Shown here in pieces: positions 15,501-22,787 of a DNA stretch of 29,808 nucleotides. The notes under the pieces were generated by a model that saw only the letters and a list, made by a program, of their open reading frames with translations, was not told the DNA's origin and searched no databases. Numbering within the stretch: the first letter of the stretch is position 1; each line of letters opens with the position of its first letter. The stretch is from Eubacterium_U album. Lineage in GTDB: Bacteria; Bacillota; Clostridia; Lachnospirales; Lachnospiraceae. The translations under genes and the position numbers were made by a program. The stretch is from NCBI RefSeq assembly GCF_025336545.1, contig NZ_JAODBU010000005.1, positions 1 through 29,808 on the forward strand, written 5' to 3'.

Positions 15501-18500
15501 ATGACGAAAAAAATAACCGCAATATTCTTGGCATTGTGCATGGCAATTTCCGTTTTGCCGATGACCATTCAGGCGGCATCAAAGCCCGATATTAAGGTTG
15601 GCGACTATGTTAAAATGGGCGCGTATAACAATGCCTCAATTCTTTGGCGATGTGTAAGCATTGACAATAACGGACCGCTTATGCTTGCAGACAAAATTGT
15701 TGACACCCTTGCATATGATGCCAAAACAAATGACAACAGCAATTCAAAATCACACAGCAGAAGCTATAAGCGTGATGATTACGGTTCTAACTATTGGAAA
15801 GACAGCAATATGCGTTCTTGGTTAAATTCGACCGCAGCTGAAGGCAAAGTCGATTGGCTTTGTGGCAACCCTCCGAAAGACGGATATGTAAGCGGTGTGG
15901 GAGCGTACAACGAAAAAGCGGGTTTTCTCAACGCTTTTTCAAAATCTGAAATTGCGGCAATGAAAACCGTTACCCAGCGTTCTCTCGTTTCTCATCCCGA
16001 ATACAACAAGGGCATAGTTGATGGAGACGCAAATTCGGATTTGTTATACTACACCGATATTTCGGAAGCGGTGGCAAACTACGACAGTTCATATTTTGAA
16101 ACTACAACCGAAAAGGTTTTTCTTCTTGATGTAAAGCAGGCTAATGCCGTGTGGAAAAATCTCAAAGGTTATTATGTTGCGTATAATAATGACGGTATGG
16201 CTTGGCCTTATTGGCTTCGCACTCCTGTTACCGATTGCAATCACGATATGCGTTATATCAGTTCATCGGGTCAGGTCGGTCGTTATGCTCCGTGGTATTC
16301 CGATTTGGGCGTAAGACCTGCATTTTATCTCGATTCCGAATATTTTGTTATAACTTCCGGCAGCGGCTCACAAAGCAGTCCTTATATCGGCTCTGCTCCA
16401 AATAAGCAAGAGGATGATTATACAATTTCGGAACCTGCCGAGGACGCAAATCCCGATTGGAATGTCAGCACCGAGCAAAGCATTCAGCTCACCCTCGGCC
16501 CGTGGTATTCAAATGACGGAAAATATTCTAATCCTACCATCCCTGTTTATACCATCCAAAAAACACGCAGCGACACGGAAAATATGGTTGTTGTCGTTTG
16601 CGGCGAGGGATACACAAAAAGTCAGCAGGGCAAATTCATCAATGATGTCAAACGACTTTGGCAGGACGCTATGAAATATGAACCGTATCGCAGTTATGCC
16701 GACAGATTCAATGTTTACGCTCTTTGCACAGCTTCCGAATCGACTTTTGACAATGGTGGAAGCACCTTCTTTGATGTTATAGTCGACAAATATAATTCGC
16801 CTGTTATTTCTAATAATCTCCACGGAAGTCAGTGGAAAAATCATATTTTTGAGAGATGTATCGGTCCTGAATTTATCGAGAAAATTCACGATGCTCATAT
16901 CAAAAAAAAGTGTGATCCAAACACAATTCCGTCCGGTTCGGAATATGAGCCTTATTATTATGTTCACGATTATATTGCTCAGTTCGCTATGGTTGTAAAC
17001 ACAAAATCAGATTTCGGCGGTGCTTATAATAACCGTGAATATGGCTTCCATTATTTCATTTCGCCATCAGACAGTTATCGTGCGTCAAAAACTTTTGCAC
17101 ACGAGTTTGGACACGGTTTGCTCGGTCTCGGTGATGAATACAGTAACGGATATTTGCTTGACGATAAGGAACTTAAATCACTCAATCTTTCCTCGGTTGA
17201 AGACCCGGAAAAGATAAAATGGCGACAGCTTTTAGGTTTTAGAAACACATATACTTGCCGCAATGCTTACGGCTCAAAAATGCTTGTTTCAAGTTATGAG
17301 TGCATAATGAGAGACACAAACTATCAATTCTGTGAGGTTTGCCGTTTGCAGGGCTTCAAGCGAATGTCTCAGCTTGTTAAGGATGTAGACCTTTATGTTG
17401 CAACTCCCGAGGTTAAGGAATATACGGGCGCTTATTCAAAGCCGTCTGATTTTACCGACCTTGAAACAAGTTCATATTATAATTACACATATAATCGCAA
17501 TGACCGACTTTTGAGCGGCAACAGCAAAAGCAGATTTAATACTAATATGAACGGTAAAAAAATCGAGCTTAGAACTGTTATTCAAAACATTTCAGATAAA
17601 AATGCACGACAATTAAAATTCAAAATGTGGATTAAGCACTCCGACGGAAGCGTTGCGACCGATTCATCGGGGAATCCGCTTCAAACAGTACAAACCTTTG
17701 ACATTCCTGTTTGGAATGATAAGGCAAATTTCTGGCCGCTCGGTGCTTTGGATCACATCAAAAGCGACTTTAATTCAGGCTTAAAGAGTTGCTCGCTTAT
17801 TTATCAAATTCCGTCTGATGCACAGCTTAAGAGCGGCGATACCGTGGCATTTCAGGTGCTCGATGAAAACGGAAATGTGCTTGCAGACGACAATACGGAA
17901 ACACAGCGCTACACAACCGTTTCAATTCAGTATAAATTTGAGGACGGCTCTGAAATTCCAAACACTGCCGGCGGAACATTTACCGTGCCATACGGCACAA
18001 AGCTTGATTTAACACCGGCAAAAACACTTTATGATTATGAATTTATAAAGGTTGACGGCTTGAATAAGCCTATTGTTTCGGACGGAACGGTTGTTACATA
18101 TTATTACAAAAATAAAAACGAAGAACACACTCACAATCTGACTTTGGTTGCTGCGAAAGCTGCCACCTGCACTACTGCGGGCAATTCCGCATACTACACC
18201 TGCGATGGCTGTGACAAGTGGTTCGCAGATGCAACAGGATCGGTAGAAATTACCGATAAAACCAGTGTGAAGATTCCGGCTCCCGGACATACCGCAGGCA
18301 CAGAATGGAAGTCTGATGATACTAACCACTGGCATGAATGTTCTCGTTGCCACGACAAAAAGGACGAAGCGGCTCACAGCACCAGCGAGTGGATCATTGA
18401 CACGGCAGCTACCGAAACCGCAGAAGGCGCTAAGCATAAGGAATGCACCGTCTGCAAGAAGGTTCTTGAAACCGCAACGATCCCCGCAACAGGCAGCAGC

Positions 18501-19025
18501 CATACCAATAGCTACGGCGTATACGTTGGAATGACATATACGGCAGGAAATTTAATATACCAGATTACATCAATTGATACTGCAACAGTAGGACAATCAA
18601 AGGTTATTGGTGTAGTAGCTGCTAAAAAGAATAAAATAAAGAAAGTTACAATTCCGGACAGAGCAGATTGTAAGGGATATAGATTAAATGTAACAACAAT
18701 TGGTAACAATGCGTTTGCCGGCTGCAAGGCCCTTGAGAAGCTTACAATAGGTAACAAGGTAACTGTTATCGGAAAAAATGCATTTAAGAACTGCTCAAAA
18801 CTTGAAACAGTAGTAATTGGAAAAGCAGTTAAGACAATAAGTTCTAAGGCATTTATAGGAGATAACAAGATTAAGAAGATTACATTCAAAGGTGACAAAC
18901 TTAAGACTGTAAAGAAGAATGCATTTAGCAAGAAAGCAAAGAAAAATATTAAGTCTAAGAAGACTAAACTTAAAGGAAATAAGAAAGCCATTAAGTTGTT
19001 TAAGAAGAAACTTAAAATTAAATAA
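15501..19025 (+). CDS. Secreted multi-domain M64-type metallopeptidase with DUF6273 and LRR modules
   Basis: 1174 residues. A signal peptide covers about 1-26 (hydrophobic IFLALCMAISVLPMT, AxA-like end). A DUF6273-like domain follows at about 30-285 (VGDYVKMGAYNNASILWRC, YWLRTPV, LGVRPAFYLDSE). The peptidase domain has HEFGH at 534-538 with GDEY at 544-547, the HExxH...GDEY pattern of M64 (IgA peptidase-like) zinc enzymes. A MucBP-like beta domain lies at about 805-870. Then come Cys-pair modules (C901/C904, C947/C950, C982/C985) and a C-terminal BspA-type leucine-rich repeat (about 1005-1174) ending in a Lys-rich tail. Codon use up to about base 18510 is visibly richer in GC and unlike the neighbours; the LRR part returns to AT-rich, host-like codons. 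No LPXTG motif is seen. Likely host-interaction or protein-degrading surface factor. Confidence 0.85.
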   Translation: MTKKITAIFLALCMAISVLPMTIQAASKPDIKVGDYVKMGAYNNASILWRCVSIDNNGPLMLADKIVDTLAYDAKTNDNSNSKSHSRSYKRDDYGSNYWKDSNMRSWLNSTAAEGKVDWLCGNPPKDGYVSGVGAYNEKAGFLNAFSKSEIAAMKTVTQRSLVSHPEYNKGIVDGDANSDLLYYTDISEAVANYDSSYFETTTEKVFLLDVKQANAVWKNLKGYYVAYNNDGMAWPYWLRTPVTDCNHDMRYISSSGQVGRYAPWYSDLGVRPAFYLDSEYFVITSGSGSQSSPYIGSAPNKQEDDYTISEPAEDANPDWNVSTEQSIQLTLGPWYSNDGKYSNPTIPVYTIQKTRSDTENMVVVVCGEGYTKSQQGKFINDVKRLWQDAMKYEPYRSYADRFNVYALCTASESTFDNGGSTFFDVIVDKYNSPVISNNLHGSQWKNHIFERCIGPEFIEKIHDAHIKKKCDPNTIPSGSEYEPYYYVHDYIAQFAMVVNTKSDFGGAYNNREYGFHYFISPSDSYRASKTFAHEFGHGLLGLGDEYSNGYLLDDKELKSLNLSSVEDPEKIKWRQLLGFRNTYTCRNAYGSKMLVSSYECIMRDTNYQFCEVCRLQGFKRMSQLVKDVDLYVATPEVKEYTGAYSKPSDFTDLETSSYYNYTYNRNDRLLSGNSKSRFNTNMNGKKIELRTVIQNISDKNARQLKFKMWIKHSDGSVATDSSGNPLQTVQTFDIPVWNDKANFWPLGALDHIKSDFNSGLKSCSLIYQIPSDAQLKSGDTVAFQVLDENGNVLADDNTETQRYTTVSIQYKFEDGSEIPNTAGGTFTVPYGTKLDLTPAKTLYDYEFIKVDGLNKPIVSDGTVVTYYYKNKNEEHTHNLTLVAAKAATCTTAGNSAYYTCDGCDKWFADATGSVEITDKTSVKIPAPGHTAGTEWKSDDTNHWHECSRCHDKKDEAAHSTSEWIIDTAATETAEGAKHKECTVCKKVLETATIPATGSSHTNSYGVYVGMTYTAGNLIYQITSIDTATVGQSKVIGVVAAKKNKIKKVTIPDRADCKGYRLNVTTIGNNAFAGCKALEKLTIGNKVTVIGKNAFKNCSKLETVVIGKAVKTISSKAFIGDNKIKKITFKGDKLKTVKKNAFSKKAKKNIKSKKTKLKGNKKAIKLFKKKLKIK

Positions 19026-19040
19026 TTAAAAAGTAATTAA

Positions 19041-19106
19041 AGAGGCTAGCTTTTCAAGAGTTGGACATGTCATGTATGTCTTGTATTCTGCGAAAAGGTA
19101 GCCTCT
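19041..19106 (+). terminator. Long hairpin after the M64 gene
   Basis: AGAGGCTA (19041-19048) pairs with TAGCCTCT (19099-19106), extended by CTTTTC/GAAAAG after one mismatch, with an inner GACAT/ATGTC dyad. No T-run follows, so it may act as an mRNA 3' stabiliser or weak terminator instead of a strong intrinsic terminator. Confidence 0.5.
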
Positions 19107-19229
19107 AATAAGTTTATTAAGAGGGAGATAGTGTGAAAGAAAGTAGAAACAAGCCATAAATTGGCGCACTTGAATAAGCTGTCTAAGGCAGGCAACTTTT
19201 TTGAAGTGTTATAGAGTTAAAAAAATAGA

Positions 19230-20372
19230 TTAAGAAGCTAATGGCTTATCAGGTGGAAGTGTTCCTTCACGTTGTAATAGCTTCTTTGCCTGTCTGATAG
19301 CTTTTGCCTTTTGTTTTTCAACAAGAGCTACAGGCATATCGATTTTATAAAGATTGCTCGGATTCCACTCCTCACCGGTAGACAGCATCTGGTAGATGGC
19401 AGTAAGAATCATACGGGCAATAGCGATAATGGCTCTTTTCTTGCCACGACGTTTAACTAGAGCTTCATATTTCTTTTTGTAGTAAGGAGATTTGTCAGAT
19501 TTTACGGCTGCATGAGCACATTGTACTAATGCAGGCTTGAGGTAGACACCAGCACGCGTAATCCAGACAGATTTCTTCTTACCAGCAGATTCATTGCTGC
19601 CAGGCGTTAAACCAGCCCAGCAACATAAACGTTTGGAACCCGAGAACTGAGACATATCCGTACCGATTTCGGAGATGATAGTGATTGCACTATCACGTTT
19701 GACACCCGGAATGGTACAGAGGAACCGGACAGCATTTTCAAAATCAGGATTAGAAGAAATCATATTTTCTATCATTTTATCAATATCATTGTTTTCGGCT
19801 GTGATATAATCCATGTGTGCGCGAACAAGACGCATACGGTATTTTTGGGTATCAGTTATCTGATATCCTTCGACGGATTCTATAACAGCATCTTCTTTGG
19901 ATTTGAGGTTTCTAAGAAGTTTAGATGCGATTTCTTCGTGGTTAATGGATGTCCCCGATTGATCAAGCAGATAGTCAATAATGGACGTGGATGACTTCAC
20001 AAAGATATCGGAAACAACAGAATCTAATGCAACATTACAAACAGTAAGAGCATTCTGATATCTATTCTTTTCACTTGAACGACAGGAAACGAGCTTGTAA
20101 CGATAGCGGGTGTATTCACTCAGAATACGGACTGCCTTGCAAGGAATATAACTGCCTTTGACAAGCCCAAGACGGAACAAGTCTCCAATCCATTTAGAAT
20201 CTTTGGTATCATCTTTGTTGCCTTTTACAGCCTTTACCCATTTGGGATTGGCAATGACAACATTGATTTCATCTTCCAGAATATTAAAGACAGGAATCCG
20301 GTATTTTCCTGTGGATTCCATACAGACATCAAGGCAGTCGTTGTCGAGAAGCCATTGACTGAACTGCCACAC
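19230..20372 (-). pseudogene. IS110-family transposase, 5'-truncated
   Basis: 380 residues from a GTG; similarity actually begins near the first codon and the upstream in-frame codons hit a stop about 45 bases earlier. The DEDD domain is partial: MESTGKYRIPVFNILE holds the Glu and NKDDTKDSKWIGDL the two later Asp residues, but the N-terminal block with the first catalytic Asp (usually GIDVxK) is missing. The C-terminal transposase domain is present (FLCTIPGVKRDSAITIISEIG, FSGSKRLCCWAGLTPGSNESAGKKK with the family Ser). Roughly 50 N-terminal residues are lost, so it is probably inactive. In IS110 elements a noncoding end encodes the bridge RNA. The end upstream of this gene is lost, while about 100 bases downstream (19130-19229) may be original IS sequence. 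Confidence 0.85.
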
Positions 20373-20533
20373 AATTATATTGGATATTCGAGGAGGAAGA
20401 TGAATAGAGATTTACGAATAAATGGATAAAAATTATCAATAAAGAACTTCTTTCCATACACGAAAAGTGGTTGAGCAGAATTATAAAAAATCCAAAAATA
20501 GCATAGGTTAAGAAGTCAGTTGTAGTAGAAATA

Positions 20534-20566
20534 GGTTGGGACCCCGTGTCCCAACCTTTCCTTTTT
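20534..20566 (+). terminator. Orphan intrinsic terminator
   Basis: A perfect 9-bp stem, GGTTGGGAC (20534-20542) and GTCCCAACC (20548-20556), with a 5-nt loop CCCGT and the tail TTTCCTTTTT. It has no + strand gene upstream; the sequence before it is the broken edge of the IS110 remnant. It probably ended a gene or RNA now lost. Confidence 0.8.
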
Positions 20567-20717
20567 GCACATCAACCAAATAATTTAAACCACAATATGG
20601 TTTATTATCCTAAATCCCATCCACGATAGAATTCGACATCGACACACCGCAATAGTAAAATATAACCATAAAGTTTGAGAGCAACAGGCCTTAAAACTTT
20701 AAATCAAAAATAAATAA

Positions 20718-20774
20718 ATGCCTTATTGAGAACAGTAGTTTAAGAACTGACTGTTTTTCAATAGGGCATTTTTT
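20718..20774 (+). terminator. Orphan long hairpin with T6 tail
   Basis: ATGCCTTATTGA (20718-20729) pairs with TCAATAGGGCAT (20758-20769) with one wobble; AACAGT/ACTGTT and AGTT/AACT extend the stem inward. TTTTTT follows. No gene precedes it, and a ribosome binding site with a tiny frame follows 15 bases later, so attenuation of that frame is possible. Confidence 0.7.
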
Positions 20775-20796
20775 ATTGCAAAAATGGAGGTGTCTT

Positions 20797-20897
20797 ATGA
20801 AAAGTGAAAGCATTTTAGTTGTTCCACCATAAGAGTGAAACAGAGCATAAATGAGAACCTCTCCCTTTATTTGTTAGAGGGGCTTGGCGATTATTAA
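20797..20897 (+). pseudogene. Small frameshifted gene remnant or 11-codon peptide
   Basis: TGGAGGTG (20785-20792) precedes an ATG at 20797 that encodes only MKSESILVVPP before TAA at 20830. In the -1 frame the sequence from 20829 reads coherently as IRVKQSINENLSLYLLEGLGDY to a TAA at 20895. One extra base near 20828 would join them into a protein of about 34 residues. I do not recognise it. It could be a decayed N-terminal fragment or chance. Confidence 0.3.
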
Positions 20898-20971
20898 TCA
20901 GGTACTTAAATAAAAATTTTCTTGTCCAATGAGAATACACAACTTATCGCATAATATCATAACTAATCACA

Positions 20972-21024
20972 AAAGTTGGACCGAATTTGGTCCAAAGTTA
21001 GTCCAGATAAAATGGACCAACTTT
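20972..21024. repeat. Helically phased TTGGNCC repeats and dyad
   Basis: TTGGACC (20976), TTGGTCC (20987) and TTAGTCC (20998) are spaced exactly 11 bases, one helical turn. A GGACCAACTTT at 21014-21024 forms an inverted repeat with AAAGTTGGACC at 20972-20982 (10 of 11). TTTGG-T-CCAAA at 20986-20996 is itself palindromic. This looks like a protein-binding cluster (operator or iteron-like). No regulator gene is adjacent. Confidence 0.5.
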
Positions 21025-21205
21025 AAAAGAAGAGTTTGCTTAATTCTTTGTTAATAACTAAATTAGATTGCTATGAAATATTTATTAAATATTAAAATAA
21101 TGAAATAAAAATGTATGCGAATAAGAGAACAACGTTCTATTAATAAAATATTTTATAGCAGTTCAAAAATTAGGATGTACGAATTAATGTCTAAATAAAA
21201 AATAT

Positions 21206-21457
21206 TGTACTATTTAAAAGATAAAAATATAAGACTCGCACCACTGGTGCGAGAAATTAATTAAAGAAGAGGATATTTGTACCATAGTAGATGAAATTTT
21301 CTTATATGGTACAGATAGAGATTTTGTCTGGCTTAAATAAGAAGAAATCTGTACCATATATATGAAAATAACCATATATGGTACAAAAGTGGGTAAGTTG
21401 AGTGATAGCAAGCTGGATATGTGTACCATATAGAAGAAAATATAATTGTGTGGTACA
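21206..21457. repeat. 72-bp-period array of 36-nt palindromic units
   Basis: Three units start at 21278, 21350 and 21422, exactly 72 bases apart. Each is 36 nt, beginning TGTACCATA and ending TATGGTACA (TGTGGTACA in the third), separated by unrelated 36-nt segments. A partial unit, TGTACTATT, begins at 21206, again 72 bases earlier. Unit 2 has a perfect 12-bp stem. Unit 3 keeps an 11-bp RNA stem through U-G wobbles. The centres of the units differ, unlike a true CRISPR repeat, and no cas gene is present. An operator array, a hairpin RNA array or a relic of a 24-codon coding repeat are alternatives. Confidence 0.75.
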
Positions 21458-21544
21458 TATTGGTTTAAAAGAATTTGGCTAAAATAGAAAAGTATAGAGA
21501 ATACTAGAAAAATAAATAAAACACTAGGTTAGTGAAAAATAATC

Positions 21545-21575
21545 TTGTTTTTTTAGGTTTATATCATGATATAAT
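21545..21575 (+). promoter_or_regulatory. Possible promoter for the GNAT gene
   Basis: TTGTTT (21545-21550) and a consensus TATAAT (21570-21575) with a long 19-base spacer, about 100 bases before the GNAT start. The -10 box is good; the spacer makes the -35 call weak. Confidence 0.4.
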
Positions 21576-21676
21576 AAATGTGAGTGGAAGAACAAAATTG
21601 AAGTGAATATATGACATTCAATAGAAATCGGGAATAAAAATTTTAGAAAATAAAAAATAATAAAAGGAGGGATGTT

Positions 21677-22224
21677 GTGCAGAATGATAATTGCATAGTA
21701 GGAGATAATGTGGAACTGTGTTCATTAAACAGCGAAAATCGAGATGAGTATTTAAAAGTATTCAAAATTGCATTCAATTTTGCAGAACTGTTTTCCACGT
21801 CTGAAGAACTTTGGAGAACAATGAGTGGAATGATTAGGACAGATTCAGACAGAATAGTCAGATTTGCTATTAAAAATAGTAATGACAAAAGAAGCTGTGG
21901 TTACATTAATTATGAATTTGAAAAAGATATGCCAAGTATTGATATAGCAATAGAATCCAAATATAGAAATAACGGATATGGATACGAGGTTGCAAAGTTA
22001 TTGTGTGAATACTTACTGTCACAGAAAAAATTGATGCTGTTTTGTGGCACGCTATGCCTAAAAATGCAGCGTCAATTCGAATTGTTAAAAAGCTTGGTGG
22101 AAAACAAATCGATGGGAAAAGTATTATAGAATGGTCTATGGCGGAAAATTTTGGAAACGAGATTATAGAAAACAATGAAATTCCGGAAGTATTTACTTAT
22201 GTTATAAAACAGGAGTGTCAGTAA
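21677..22224 (+). pseudogene. GNAT-family N-acetyltransferase broken by a -1 frameshift
   Basis: The GTG at 21677, six bases after AAAGGAGGG, opens a frame with GNAT features: VELCSLNSENRDEYLKV, SCGYINYEFEKDMPSIDIAIESKYRNNGYGYEVAKLLCEYL, including the acetyl-CoA loop RNNGYGYEVA. After SQKK the frame degenerates and ends at 22129. In the -1 frame from about 22031 the family C-terminus resumes: IDAVLWHAMPKNAASIRIVKKLGGKQ through to 22224. Six A residues at 22026-22031 would be seven in the intact gene. The rejoined protein would be about 182 residues, a normal GNAT size. The cause could be true decay, homopolymer phase variation, ribosomal slippage or a sequencing error. Confidence 0.8.
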
Positions 22225-22307
22225 AAAGAATGATAAATAACAATTTAAAATTAGATTGTGTTTAATGAACAAATAACTAAAGGTTTGATAGGTAAGGAGG
22301 CAATCAT

Positions 22308-22754
22308 ATGAAGAGAACATTAAGTTTTATATTGAGCATAGTACTAGTAATTTCTGTGTTTATGGTTTCAGAAAGAGATGTAAATGCAAAGACAGTTAAG
22401 AAGAGCGGTTATTATTATACAGTATTACGAGGAAAAAAATCTAAGGGTTATAATATTTATATTAAAAAATTTGAAATAAAGGGCAATAAGATAATAACAT
22501 ATGGAACTTTTGAATATGGAAAAAGCGAGCCAACAGGAAAAACAATAAAATCGCGAAAGAGAACATTTGTATTATCGAAGAAGTGTAAATATATGGATGG
22601 CTGGGGGATTCCAGGTGGAAAAAAGAAAATCTCAAAAAAAGAAGCAATGAGATTGTTGAAATTTTACTATCAACCAGGTGATGATAGTGCTACATGTTGC
22701 ATATTTAAAGTTAAAAATGGAAAAGTTGTTAAATTTATGATGGGACAGTCATAA
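22308..22754 (+). CDS. Small secreted Lys-rich protein of unknown function
   Basis: A 148-residue protein with a clear signal peptide (MKRTLSFILSIVLVISVFMVSERDVNA, cleavage after about residue 27). The mature part is basic and beta-rich: TVKKSGYYYTVLRGKKSKGYNIYIKKFEIKGNKIITYGTFEYGKSEPTGKTIK. It has a Cys pair (TCC, about 135-136) near the end. TAAGGAGG upstream supports the ATG. I do not recognise the family; it resembles the short exported proteins common in Lachnospiraceae. No operon partner is evident, since the flanks are a broken GNAT gene and a truncated hsdR. Confidence 0.75.
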   Translation: MKRTLSFILSIVLVISVFMVSERDVNAKTVKKSGYYYTVLRGKKSKGYNIYIKKFEIKGNKIITYGTFEYGKSEPTGKTIKSRKRTFVLSKKCKYMDGWGIPGGKKKISKKEAMRLLKFYYQPGDDSATCCIFKVKNGKVVKFMMGQS

Positions 22755-22787
22755 TAAAAAATTATTAAGATATAGATACACATTAAT

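Larger units (their letters stand above)
20373..21676. other. 1.3-kb AT-rich noncoding stretch with several repeats
   Basis: No intact gene is seen. The stretch contains two orphan terminator-like hairpins (20534-20566 and 20718-20774), an AAAGTTT/AAACTTT dyad (20670-20700), a tiny frame with a good ribosome binding site at 20797, TTGGNCC repeats (20972-21024), a CTCGCACCA-C-TGGTGCGAG palindrome (21235-21253), and the 72-bp-period palindrome array (21206-21457). These look like leftovers and regulatory or structural DNA of the island. Confidence 0.6.

Noticed and set aside
16509..16967. Minus-strand frame of 152 codons within the M64 gene
   Set aside because: Shadow of the + strand gene; no ribosome binding site and no domain.
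21214..21429. Minus-strand 71-codon frame with MVxISS repeats
   Set aside because: It follows from reading the palindrome array; no ribosome binding site or known domain. Kept only as an alternative explanation of the period.
21206..21457. CRISPR array
   Set aside because: Geometry is right (36/36 nt) but only the repeat ends are conserved, the centres differ, there are only three full units and no cas genes in the window.
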